From assembly GCA_963702995.1 (NCBI GenBank), contig OY969783.1, forward strand, positions 5,642,001 through 5,706,000: a stretch of 64,000 nucleotides of DNA, given 5' to 3'. The stretch's first letter is position 1. The number at the start of each line of letters is the position of its first letter. Below, piece by piece: positions 37,047 to 46,468 of this stretch. The notes under the pieces were generated by a model that saw only the letters and a program-made list of their open reading frames with translations, had not been told where the DNA came from and did no database searches. The position numbers and the translations under genes were made by a program. The DNA is from MFD04580-c1 sp963702995 (GTDB lineage: Bacteria; Planctomycetota; Phycisphaerae; Tepidisphaerales; Tepidisphaeraceae).

Positions 37047-40000
37047 ATGAGAGAGGGTACCCCGTTCACGCGCTTCGGAGCGGCCATCGCCGGCATCGTT
37101 GCGCTGTCACTGTTCGCGGTCAATACGGCGGCCGGGAGGCCATCCGTCGATTTCGGACGCGATGTGGTGCCGATCCTCTCCGATAAGTGCTACCACTGCC
37201 ATGGGCCCGATGAAAAGGCGCGGAAGGCGAAGCTGCGGCTGGATACGAAAGAAGGGGCGTTTCGGCTGAAAGACGGGGCGGCCGCCATCGTGCCGGGAAA
37301 GACCGGGGAGAGCGAGCTGATCCGCCGCATCACCTCGGCCGATCCGGACGAGGTCATGCCGCCGCCCAAGTCGAACCGGACGCTGACCGCCGAGCAGATT
37401 CAGACGCTCAAGGCCTGGGTGGACCAGGGGGCGAAATGGGGCGAGCACTGGGCATTCGTGGCCCCGGTTCAAGCGGCCGCCCCGGTGACGACGCTTCAGG
37501 GCTGGTGCCGGAACGGGATCGACCCATTCGTCCTGGCCCGCATCGAGAAGGAAGGGCTCGCGCCTGCGCCGCGCCAGGAAACAGACGCTGCTGCGCCGGG
37601 TGACGCTTGACCTGACCGGGCTGCCGCCGACGCCGGAAGAGATCGAGGCGTTCGGGGCCGACGCGAGCCCCGATGCGTACGAAAAAGTCGTGGATCGGCT
37701 GCTCGCCTCGCCGCGCTACGGGGAGCGGATGGCGGCCGACTGGCTCGACATCGCCCGCTTCGCCGATACCCACGGCTATCAGTCCGACCGCTACCGCGCC
37801 GTCTGGCCCTATCGCGACTGGGTGATCAAGGCGTTCAACGAGAACCTCCCGTTCGACCAGTTCGGAACCTGGCAGCTCGCCGGCGACCTTCTCCCCAATG
37901 CCACGCGCGAGCAGCGCCTGGCGACGGCGTTCAATCGCCTCCACATGCAGAACGAGGAGGGAGGGATCGTCGAGGAAGAGTATCGCGTCGCGTACAACAT
38001 CGACCGCGTGACAACGATGGGCACCGCCTTCCTGGGGCTCACGTTCGAATGCTCCCGCTGCCACGATCACAAGTTCGACCCGATCTCGCAGCGCGACTTT
38101 TACTCCCTTTTCGCCTTTTTCCAGAACGTCGATGAATCGGGGCAGACGAGCTACTTCACCGATTCAACGCCCGTCCCAACGCTCTTGCTGCCGACGGCTC
38201 AACAGGACGAGCAACTGGCCGAGCTGACGCGCACGGTCGTCGAGCGCGAGGAAGCGGTGCGCTCGGCTCGCGTATCGGATCTGGCGAATGTGCTGAAGTG
38301 GCTCGATTCGCGGAGCGGCACACCGCGAGCCTCGGGCTGCGTTGCGTCGTTCGCTCTTGACGAGATCAAGGCGGGAAAGGTCGCTAACGGTGTCGATAAG
38401 GCTCACCCCGGCAACGCCCAGGAGAGCCCGGCGATCGTTGAGAGCGGGTCATACAAAGGGGCCGAGCTGGATGGCGAGAACGGGTTTTCGTTCCCGGGGG
38501 TCGGGCACTTCAGCCGGTCGGACCCTTTCACGCTGTCGATCTGGCTTCGCCAGGCGACGTTGTCACCACGGGCGGTGGTGCTGCATCACAGCAAAGCGCC
38601 GATCGATGCGGGGAGCCGCGGGTATGAATTGCTGCTTGAGAGCGGCCGCGTGGCGTTCGGGCTGCATCACATGTGGCCGGGAAGCTCGCTGAAGGTGGTC
38701 ACGAAGCAGGTGATCCCGCCGGCTGAATGGACCCATGTCGCAGTCGCTTACGACGGGTCGAGCCGCGCCTCCGGCGTTACGATCTACCTCGACGGGAAGC
38801 CGGTCGAGACCGAGATCGTTCGCGACGGGTTGGCGAAAGACATCACCTACGGCGGCGGCGAGCCGGATCTGACGATCGGCCATCGGTTTCGTGACAACGG
38901 GTTCAAGGGAGGAATGGTTCGAGATCTCAAAGTCTTCGATCGCGCGATCACGCCCCTGGAGGCGGCCGATCTGGCCGGCAAGCCGGGCCTGCTTGAAGCC
39001 TGGGCACGTCCGCCCGGTGACCTGACACCCGCGCAACGCGACGGCCTGACCGCCTATTACCTGTCGAACGAGGCTCCGGCGCTCAAGGAGGCCCGCGCGG
39101 CGCTCCACGCGGCCCGGCGCGAGCTTGCGAGGCTTATCGAGCCAATCCCCGAGATCATGGTCATGCGGGAGCTGGCGACGCCTAAGCCCTGCTACATCCT
39201 CAAGCGCGGGGCCTACGACGCCCACGGGGATCGGGTCACGGGCGACACGCCCCATTTTTTACCGCCCATGCCCGTTGACCTGCCCAAAAGTCGCCTCGGG
39301 CTGGCGCGGTGGCTCTTTTCGCAACAGAGCCCGCTGACCGCCCGGGTCACGGTCAACCGGCTGTGGCAGCAGATGTTCGGCCGCGGGATTGTGGAGACGA
39401 GCGACAACTTCGGCAGCCAGGGCGCTGCAGCCGACGCATCCGGAACTGCTCGACTGGCTCGCGATCGACTTTCGCGACCACGGGTGGGACGTGAAGCGAA
39501 CGCTCAGGCTGATCGCGCTCGGCGCGACGTATCAGCAGTCCTCCAAGGCCGACGCCGAGCTCCTCGGCGCGACCCGGCGAACCAGCTCTTGGCGCGGGGG
39601 CCGTCGCGGCGGCTGACGGCCGAGATGCTTCGGGATCAGGCGCTCGTTGACGGCGGGCTGCTGGTTGAGAAGCTCGGCGGGCCCAGCGTCAAGCCCTATC
39701 AGCCCGACGGGCTGTGGGATGTCGCCACGGGCAAGCCGCGCTACGATCAGTCGCACGGCCCGGATCTCTATCGCCGCAGCCTCTATAGCTACTGGAAGCG
39801 AACCGTCCCGCCCCCCGCGATGGTCGCCTTCGACGCGGCCGACCGAAGCTACTGCACCGCCCGCCGCCAGAGCACCAGCACCCCCCTCCAGGCCCTTGCG
39901 CTACTGAACGACGTGACGATGACCGAGTCGGCCCGGATGATCGGCCAGCGGATGCTGCGTGAGGGAGGCGATGGGCTGGAAGCCCGCCTGGCGTGGGGCT

Positions 40001-40227
40001 TTGAGCTGGTGACCGGCCGGCGGCCGGTGGAGCGGGAGCGCGTTGTCCTGCGGCGGCTCTATTCCGAACAGCACGGCGCCTTCGCCGCCGATCCGCCCGC
40101 GGCGGCCGCCCTCCTTGCGGTGGGCGAGTCCAAGCCTGACCCCGCGCTGGACAAGATCGACCTGGCCACGACGACCGTCGTCGCCGAAGCCCTTTTAAGC
40201 CACGACGAAGCCGTGATGCGCCGCTAA
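37047..40227 (+). CDS. PSCyt1-DUF1549-LamG-DUF1553 planctomycete protein, three frameshifts
   Basis: Large secreted haem-type protein. Signal peptide (IAGIVALSLFAVNTAAG), then a cytochrome-like PSCyt1 domain with CYHCH and MPPPKS. DUF1549 follows (TLDLTGLPPTPEEIEAF, DWLDIARFADTHGYQSDR, LTFECSRCHDHKFDP), then a LamG/concanavalin-like insert (about 430-620; FTLSIWLRQA, YLDGKPVETEI) and DUF1553 (WLFSQQSPLTARVTVNRLWQ, STSTPLQALALLNDV). The frame shifts near 37579, 39422 and 39572; joined, it is about 1,055 aa. The DUF1501 gene follows 34 bases on, the usual planctomycete pairing. Function unknown; suspected oxidative breakdown of polymers. ATG 37047, GGAG upstream. Confidence 0.85.
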
Positions 40228-40261
40228 GCGGCGAGCCCTCTCATTTGGAACGAGCCGCGTT

Positions 40262-41722
40262 ATGCCCAAGTATTGCCGCAACGTGAGCTTCGCCCTGAAC
40301 CGCCGCGACTTCCTCTCGCGATCGGCGATGGGCCTGGGGGGCATCGCTCTGGGCGGACTGCTGGCCGGCGACGCTTCGGCTCGCGAAGCGGCCGCCGTGC
40401 CGAACCCGTTCAGAGGCATCCTCGACGCGCCGCACATCGCGCCGACCGCCAAGCGTGTGATCTACCTCTTCATGAGCGGCGGCCCGAGCCAGCTCGACCT
40501 GTTCGACTATAAGCCGCGGCTGAACGAGATGAACGGCCAGGACCTCCCTGACAGCGTCCGCAAGGGGCAGCGCCTCACCGGAATGTCGGCCAACCAGGCG
40601 ACGCTGCCGATGGCCGGTTCGGTCTTCAAGTTCGATCGCCACGGCCAGAGCGGCGCGTGGGTCAGCGAACTGCTGCCATGGACCGCGAAGATGGCGGACG
40701 AGCTGTGCTTCATCAAGTCGATGAACACCGAGGCGATCAACCACGACCCGGCGATCACCTTCTTCCAGACGGGCTCCCAGCTTGCCGGGCGGCCGTCGAT
40801 CGGCTCGTGGATGAGCTATGGGTTGGGGAGCCTCAACGAAAACCTGCCCGCGTTCGTCGTGCTGATCAGCAAGGATCGGATTGACCAACCGCTCTACGCC
40901 CGCCTGTGGGGCAACGGCTTCCTGCCGAGCGTCCACCAGGGCGTGCAGTTCCGCAACGGGAAGGACCCCGTCCTGTTCCTGAAGAACCCGGACGGCATCA
41001 CGCCGCAGAGCCGCCGCAAGATGCTCGATCGCCTCGCCGAGCTTCAGCGGATCCAGTCCGACGACCTGGGCGACCCTGAGATCAACTCACGCGCCGCGCA
41101 GTACGAAATGGCCTACCGGATGCAGACGAGCGTGCCCGAGGTGATGGACGTCTCCAGCGAGTCGGAGAGCACCTTCGCGCTCTACGGCCCCGAGGCCCGC
41201 CAGCCGGGGACGTTTGCCGCCAACTGCCTGCTGGCGCGCCGGCTCGCCGAGCGGGATGTCCGTTTCATTCAGCTCTACCACCCCGGCTGGGACCAGCACG
41301 GCGGGCTCCCCCGCGCCATCAAGCGCCAGGCGGCCGACATCGACCGCGCCTGCTTCGCGCTGGTCAACGACCTGAAGATGCGCGGGCTGCTCGATGAGAC
41401 GCTGGTGGTGTGGGGCGGGGAGTTCGGGCGGACGAACTATTCGCAAGGGAAGCTGACGGCAACCGACTACGGCCGCGACCATCATCCCCGGTGCTTCACG
41501 ACGTGGCTTTGCGGCGGCGGCGTCAGACCGGGGATCACCTACGGAGCAACCGACGACTTCGGCTACAACGTCGCCCAGAGCCCTGTCCACGTCCACGACC
41601 TTCAGGCGACGATCCTGAAGGTCATGGGGATCGAGCACGAGCGGCTGACGTACAAATTCCAGGGCCGGTATTACCGTCTGACCGACGTACACGGCGAGGT
41701 CGTCAAGGATATCCTCGCCTGA
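40262..41722 (+). CDS. DUF1501 Tat-exported protein
   Basis: 486 aa, partner of the upstream DUF1549/DUF1553 protein. A twin-arginine signal is visible (NRRDFLSRSAMGLGGIALGG, with RRDFL), so export is as a folded protein. The body matches DUF1501, an alkaline-phosphatase/sulfatase-fold family: VIYLFMSGGPSQLDLFDYKP, INHDPAITFF, LYHPGWDQHGGL, VVWGGEFGRT, GRDHHPRCFTTWLCGG. Metal ligands typical of that fold (Asp/His in WDQHGG, GRDHHP) are present. The substrate is unknown; co-transcription with the cytochrome-like protein is implied by spacing. Confidence 0.93.
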   Translation: MPKYCRNVSFALNRRDFLSRSAMGLGGIALGGLLAGDASAREAAAVPNPFRGILDAPHIAPTAKRVIYLFMSGGPSQLDLFDYKPRLNEMNGQDLPDSVRKGQRLTGMSANQATLPMAGSVFKFDRHGQSGAWVSELLPWTAKMADELCFIKSMNTEAINHDPAITFFQTGSQLAGRPSIGSWMSYGLGSLNENLPAFVVLISKDRIDQPLYARLWGNGFLPSVHQGVQFRNGKDPVLFLKNPDGITPQSRRKMLDRLAELQRIQSDDLGDPEINSRAAQYEMAYRMQTSVPEVMDVSSESESTFALYGPEARQPGTFAANCLLARRLAERDVRFIQLYHPGWDQHGGLPRAIKRQAADIDRACFALVNDLKMRGLLDETLVVWGGEFGRTNYSQGKLTATDYGRDHHPRCFTTWLCGGGVRPGITYGATDDFGYNVAQSPVHVHDLQATILKVMGIEHERLTYKFQGRYYRLTDVHGEVVKDILA

Positions 41723-41743
41723 CCCGCGATCCGGTTTCGCTAA

Positions 41744-41772
41744 GGGCACGCATCGCGATGCGGTGCGTGCCC
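41744..41772. terminator. GGGCACGCA...TGCGTGCCC hairpin between convergent genes
   Basis: A perfect 9-bp stem (41744-41752 with 41764-41772) around TCGCGATGCGG. It lies between the ends of the DUF1501 gene (41722) and the VIT-VWA gene (41823). Same palindrome family as 35082-35118 and the DNA flanking the IS element. Confidence 0.65.
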
Positions 41773-41822
41773 CTGTGCCAACCCCATTCCCGAGAGCGGC
41801 GGGTCGATTCGGTTTCAATCGA

Positions 41823-44237
41823 TCAGCGAACGCTGATCAGCTCATCCCCGAGGACCACGTCCACTTCGTTCCCGAGGCTGAGCCACTCGGCCGCGTCGGG
41901 ATGCGCTTTGATCAGGGCGAAGTATTCGTCGCTGTCGAACTTCACGTTCCGCTGTTTGAGCGACTTGTTGGCGGCGAGCGCCTGTTGTGCGGTGCCGTCG
42001 GTCCAGGTGTTCCCGTTCTGGTAGAAGGCTCGGCCCTTCACGACCCGCGCCTGCTGGGCGTAGTTTTGAGCGACGCGATACCCGTACGCGTCGGGTTGGG
42101 CCGAAGCGGTGCTGAGGTTGCCCTTAGACGCGCCGCCGCCAGTGACTCCGGCGACATCAACGCCGGCCGCTGCCGCGGGCCGTTTCGAGAGCTCTCCCCA
42201 CTGATGGCGGCTGTCGAGGTCTAGCTTGCCTTTGAAGTCGTTCACGTCTCTGGCGTTGGCGACGGCTTTTTCCCCGCCACGGAGTTGTTCGTCCTTGGCT
42301 TCGGCGGACGCCGAGTGATAACGCGTCGCCGCCTGCTCGCGGACGAGGTCGTCGCGCTCCAATTCGCGGAACGTCTGGGCCGACAGCGGCACGCCGCGCC
42401 GCCGCTCGTCTTCGAGGATCAGGTAGGCGGTGTAGGGCGTCACGATCCCGTGCTCGCGGGCCAGGCGGGTGACTTCATCCTTCAGCTCGCGGTTCTCGCC
42501 ATGGAGGCGGATCTCGTCGAGCAGGAACCCGACACGCCGGGTGGCCCACAGCTGGGGAATGAAGCCATTGCGGGTGTCGTCGGCGGTGAATCGCACGTCT
42601 TGCGTAAAGTCGCGGCGATCGCCGTTCAGGGAGCCGCTGATCCGGACGGCCGCCGCCCCATGGCCGGAATAGCGGCCGAAGGCGACGAGCTGCTCGCCCT
42701 TGAACAGGTCGGGCAGCGTGCCGGGGTAGAGCTGCGAGGTGTGAATGTCGGCCCCCGTCACGGTCAGTTCCACGTGGCTGAGGACCGGCTCCTTGATCTT
42801 GGTGTAGAAGCCGCCGAGCTTCACCTCGAGGTCTTCCTCCGGGAGGACGTACTGGCTGAAGGCGTGCGTCTCGCTGGCGATCCGGTCGAGCAGGTGGGTG
42901 TTGACATCGGTCCCCAGCCCGAAGGAGAAGATGCGGATCGGCTCATCGCGCTGGGCCTTGCTCACGGTGCCGACGATCGCGTCCTCGTCGGTCTGGCCGA
43001 CAGTGGGGCGGCCGTCGGTGATGAAGATGATCTGGTAGGGGGCATCGTCGCGGCGGCGCATATCGTCCGTGTACTTGTCGTGCGGCCGGCGGCTCGGCTT
43101 GGCGTCCATGGCCTTCCGCAGCGCCTCGTCGATGGCGGTGCCGCCGATCGGCTTCAGGCCGGCGACGAACGCCTGCGCCTTGGCGACGTTCTCCCGGGAC
43201 GCCTCGACGCAGCCGCCGAAGAGCGATTCGGCGTCGGTGCTGAAGCGGATGACTTCAAAACGGTCGGCTTCAGCCAGGTTCTGAAGGCAAAACGAGAGGG
43301 CTTTCTTCGCCTGCTCGATCTTGCGGCCGTTGTTCTCCGACATCGACCCGCTCGTGTCGATCACGAAGCAAAGGTCCTTCTTCTGCACCGAGCCGGTTGG
43401 GGCGGTCATGCCGGGGCAGGCGAGGAGCATGAAATAGCCGTCATCCGAACCGCCGGCCTTGTAGGTGAGCAGGTCGAGCCCGACCTCCTTCTCCGTGCCT
43501 AAGAAAAGGAGTTTGAAGTCGGTATCCGGCCGGATGTCGCGCGATTCGTAGCCGACCGTGGCACGGCGATCCCCTTCGCGGTGGATATCAACGCTGTGCG
43601 TCGGGCAATAGACGCTCTTGATTGGCTCTTTCCCCTCGATCGACACGCGGATCGACACCTCCTTGAGGGGGCGGGCGCTGAACTTCTCGGTGTTGAGCGG
43701 GTAGAGGTATTCGGTGAGGCCTGAATCGGTTTTCAAAAGCTGCGTATACTGCAACTTGACCGGCTTGTGGGCGTGGGGCTCGATCGGGAAAATACGCGCC
43801 TTGAACGCGTCTCGCCCCGCATACTCCAGCAGGGCAGGGTCCTTCAGGCGGCGGACGATGTCTTCGTACAGCAGGCGGGCCTTGTCGGCCGGCAACAGCT
43901 CGGCGTCGGTCATGTGGCCGTTGACGTCAATCGCGAAGCGGTCGATGTGCGAGCCTACGGGCAGCGGAAAGAGGTACGTTCCCTCCAGTTGCTGGTCGTT
44001 GGGGTTGTAGAAGTCCTGATCGATGCTGGTCGTCGCCACGTTGTCGTGGATCTCGACATTCACGCGGTGATAGGTCACTTCGAGCGGGGCGAACGGGAAA
44101 TGCCCAGACGACGTGACGGGCGGCGGGTTGTGGATGATGATAAAACCGTCCGCGCGGCACCAGGCGGCGCTGAGAACAGACATGATGAACGCGCCCACGA
44201 GGCCAAGGGCCTGGCGGTATTGGGAATGCGATGACAT
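41823..44237 (-). CDS. VIT and von Willebrand factor A domain protein
   Basis: 804 aa, similar in plan to inter-alpha-trypsin-inhibitor heavy chains, common in planctomycetes and marine bacteria. Signal peptide (ALGLVGAFIMSVLSAAWCRA), VIT domain (about 45-180; NVEIHDNVATTSIDQDFYNP), VWA domain (about 287-480) with the metal-ion site DTSGSMS at 294-300 and FITDGRPT. A Gln/Ala/Asp-rich C-terminal region of about 250 residues follows, starting ELKDEVTRLAREHGIVTPYT. ATG 44237 is chosen for the signal peptide and GGAG upstream; the frame is open far beyond without similarity. Probably an exported adhesive or complex-assembly protein. Divergent from the cytochrome/DUF2231 gene. Confidence 0.9.
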   Translation of the reverse strand: MSSHSQYRQALGLVGAFIMSVLSAAWCRADGFIIIHNPPPVTSSGHFPFAPLEVTYHRVNVEIHDNVATTSIDQDFYNPNDQQLEGTYLFPLPVGSHIDRFAIDVNGHMTDAELLPADKARLLYEDIVRRLKDPALLEYAGRDAFKARIFPIEPHAHKPVKLQYTQLLKTDSGLTEYLYPLNTEKFSARPLKEVSIRVSIEGKEPIKSVYCPTHSVDIHREGDRRATVGYESRDIRPDTDFKLLFLGTEKEVGLDLLTYKAGGSDDGYFMLLACPGMTAPTGSVQKKDLCFVIDTSGSMSENNGRKIEQAKKALSFCLQNLAEADRFEVIRFSTDAESLFGGCVEASRENVAKAQAFVAGLKPIGGTAIDEALRKAMDAKPSRRPHDKYTDDMRRRDDAPYQIIFITDGRPTVGQTDEDAIVGTVSKAQRDEPIRIFSFGLGTDVNTHLLDRIASETHAFSQYVLPEEDLEVKLGGFYTKIKEPVLSHVELTVTGADIHTSQLYPGTLPDLFKGEQLVAFGRYSGHGAAAVRISGSLNGDRRDFTQDVRFTADDTRNGFIPQLWATRRVGFLLDEIRLHGENRELKDEVTRLAREHGIVTPYTAYLILEDERRRGVPLSAQTFRELERDDLVREQAATRYHSASAEAKDEQLRGGEKAVANARDVNDFKGKLDLDSRHQWGELSKRPAAAAGVDVAGVTGGGASKGNLSTASAQPDAYGYRVAQNYAQQARVVKGRAFYQNGNTWTDGTAQQALAANKSLKQRNVKFDSDEYFALIKAHPDAAEWLSLGNEVDVVLGDELISVR

Positions 44238-44466
44238 GGCGTCAGTCTCCGTATCGGGGACAAATCGACAAAGCGATGCCGGTTGAGGCGCCCGCGGCGC
44301 CGGGGGGCTCACCGCGACGCCCGGCCTGGAGGGGCTGGGGATCACCGGCAATCGATTGCAGTCACTTCCGCGTTTCTCCCGACTTAGATCATTCTGGCGG
44401 AAGATAGTTTCGGAAAATCCTCGGCCCCGCCGACGGCGGCCCCTTTTGAGAAGGATGCGTGGAACG

Positions 44467-45582
44467 ATGGAATGGATTGATGATGGCGGGAAGCGCGAGG
44501 CCCGGCACGAGGCCGGTGAGATTGGGGCGAATGCGGGACAGCCGTCGCCCAGCCGGCGGGTGAGGCGCATCGGTGGGATAGGCATGGGGGTTATCGCGGC
44601 TATCCTGGCGGCCGCGTATTCTGCGTCCGCTCTGGCGGCCGACGACGGTTCTGCTGAACTGGCCCACCAGACGCTCCTTGTCTTCCAGGCCAAATGCGCC
44701 GATTGCCACTGGCCCGTCACGGGCAAGCCGCTGAACAAGAAGGGGATGCGGAAGATCGACTACATCATGGACCTGTCGAAGGTCGCTTCGTCCAAGCACG
44801 TGAAGGTCGGGAAATCGGAAGATTCGGACTTGTGGGATTCCATCTCGAATAACGAAATGCCCCCCGACGACGCCAAGTGCGGCCCCATGTCCGACGCCCA
44901 GAAGGCGACGGTCAAGAAGTGGATCGACCAGGGCGCGCCAACCCTTGCCGCGAACCTGATCCCCGCCGACGTGACCCTGCTGGCCGCCGCGGCTCCGACG
45001 ACCGGCCCTTCCAGCCACGCCGAGGCGCGGGCCAAGGTCAACTCGCTGGCCGACGCGGCCGCCGGGGTGGACCCTGACGGAGACAAGTCGAATCAGAGCT
45101 TCTTTCAGCGGCTGTTCCGGCTTCTTGGCAAGTTCCATCCGCTGATCGCCCACTTCCCGATCGCGCTGCTGGTCGGGGCGGCCGTCGCGGAACTCGCCTG
45201 GCTCAAGACGCGCCAGCCGTGGCTCCCCGGGGCGATCCGCTTCTGCACGATGTTCGGCGCGGTCGGCGCGATCGGGGCCGGCGCTTTGGGCTGGGTCGAT
45301 GCGATCCACCACAGCGGGGCCGATAAGACCGCGGTGCCGCTCCTGGGCCACGTGGCGACCCTCGAACTGCACCGCTGGCTCGGAACGGTGGGGGCGATCT
45401 GGGCGATCCCGACGCTCCTGCTCTCCGAGCGCGGCTTCAAGCACCGCAGCTCGATGCCCCTGACGATTGATGAGCCGCGCCGCTGGTTCACGATCATGCT
45501 CTTCGTCGGTGTCACCCTGATCGGCATCGCTGCCCACTTCGGCGGGAACATGGTCTACGGCGCGAACTATCTCGACTTCTGA
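44467..45582 (+). CDS. Cytochrome c (planctomycete type) and DUF2231 membrane protein
   Basis: 371 aa. An N-terminal TM/signal (GMGVIAAILAAAYSASALAA) leads a haem-binding domain with CADCH and downstream NNEMPPDDAKCG. After a linker there is a DUF2231 membrane domain with four TMs and the typical LGKFHPLIAHFPIALL, GAVGAIGAGALGWVDA, LELHRWLGTVGA and GIAAHFGGNMVYG (conserved His residues, possible haem or metal ligands). ATG 44467 lies 13 bases after GAGAAGG; ATG 44455 is an alternative. Suggested role: electron transfer across or at the membrane, perhaps to the oxidative DUF1549-type proteins. Inference only. Confidence 0.87.
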   Translation: MEWIDDGGKREARHEAGEIGANAGQPSPSRRVRRIGGIGMGVIAAILAAAYSASALAADDGSAELAHQTLLVFQAKCADCHWPVTGKPLNKKGMRKIDYIMDLSKVASSKHVKVGKSEDSDLWDSISNNEMPPDDAKCGPMSDAQKATVKKWIDQGAPTLAANLIPADVTLLAAAAPTTGPSSHAEARAKVNSLADAAAGVDPDGDKSNQSFFQRLFRLLGKFHPLIAHFPIALLVGAAVAELAWLKTRQPWLPGAIRFCTMFGAVGAIGAGALGWVDAIHHSGADKTAVPLLGHVATLELHRWLGTVGAIWAIPTLLLSERGFKHRSSMPLTIDEPRRWFTIMLFVGVTLIGIAAHFGGNMVYGANYLDF

Positions 45583-45773
45583 TCGCCCGGTAGCCCGTCG
45601 CGCGAGGGCGCCGAAGGTGGCGGCGTCGGGCAGGGCCCGCATCGCGTGCCGCCGCATCGCCCGTCCGACGGCGAGGGCTGCCTCGCGCGACGGCGCGTCT
45701 TGGGGCGATGGAGGTGTGGGCCGGCCTGTTGGGTGTGATCGGACGGCGTCCCCCGTCGGCGGCACGCGATGCG

Positions 45774-46361
45774 TAATACCGTCCGACGGTTCGTTCTTCC
45801 GCCTGGCCGCCGACGTCGAATGGGCCGTCCGCCGGACGCTGCGTTTGCTGACCGACCTGCTGGACCTGCCGGCCCATGTGATCGCCGAGCTGTACCGACA
45901 ACGCTGGCAGGTCGAGCTGTTCTTCCGCTGGTTCAAGGTCAGCGCCAACTTCAAGCACCTGACGAGCCACAGCCGCAACGGTATCGCCTTGGGCTTTCAC
46001 ATCGCCGTCATCGCCTGCCTGCTGATGTGCCTGCGGACGCAGAAGCCGCTGAGTTCCTACGCCTATAACCTGCTGGCCCTGGTGGGCATGGGGATGGGGG
46101 AAGTCGAGGACATCATCCCGCTTTTGGAAAACCGCGAACGCGAGCGACAGCGGGACCGGGCGCGACAGGCGAAGAAGCGGACGCAAAAGAAAATCGCTTG
46201 AGCTTCGCGGCCCTTTTACGCCCCCGACCCGGGCGACGCCGCCGCATGCGCGCATTTTCCAACGATCTGGGGCCGACGGTTCGACAACCCTCGCAGTCTT
46301 GAATATCAAAGAGCTTCCCGACCGTACGAGCAAGCCAGAACAAAAGTCCGGGACGGTATTA
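45774..46361. mobile_element. Internally deleted IS4-family element
   Basis: 588-base element. Terminal inverted repeats of 11 bases are exact (TAATACCGTCC at 45774-45784, its complement at 46351-46361). It is flanked by a 9-base direct repeat CGCGATGCG (45765-45773 and 46362-46370), or 10 bases if the preceding A is counted, as IS4-type transposition makes. Inside is only the C-terminal third of a DDE transposase. The left end reaches that fragment within about 60 bases, so most of the transposase was lost by internal deletion. The target was a GGCACGC/GCGTGCC palindrome. It cannot move by itself. Confidence 0.8.
45838..46201 (+). pseudogene. C-terminal fragment of an IS4-family DDE transposase
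   Basis: About 120 residues: LRLLTDLLDLPAHVIAELY, then YRQRWQVELFFRWFK, which is the IS4 Y-(2)-R-(3)-E-(6)-K signature containing the catalytic Glu. A hydrophobic helical region and a Lys/Arg-rich tail (RERERQRDRARQAKKRT) follow. The two catalytic Asp residues and the DNA-binding domain are missing. The frame is open further upstream through the terminal repeat but is not transposase there. Confidence 0.85.
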
Positions 46362-46468
46362 CGCGATGCGTGCCCAACGGAATCTTCGATCGGTTGGGGC
46401 GGTGGATGGCGCCAAGGCGTCCCGCGTCGGCGGCCCGGATGAGACCTTCCACGGGGCTGGCTCGGCAA

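Noticed and set aside
37570..37600. Two separate genes at the DUF1549 junction
   Set aside because: The first frame ends and the second starts within the conserved RRVTLDLTGLPPTPEEI region, so one gene with a one-base shift fits better.
44389..45978. 529-codon open frame opposite the cytochrome/DUF2231 gene
   Set aside because: The plus strand carries CADCH, TM helices and DUF2231 motifs; the minus frame has none.
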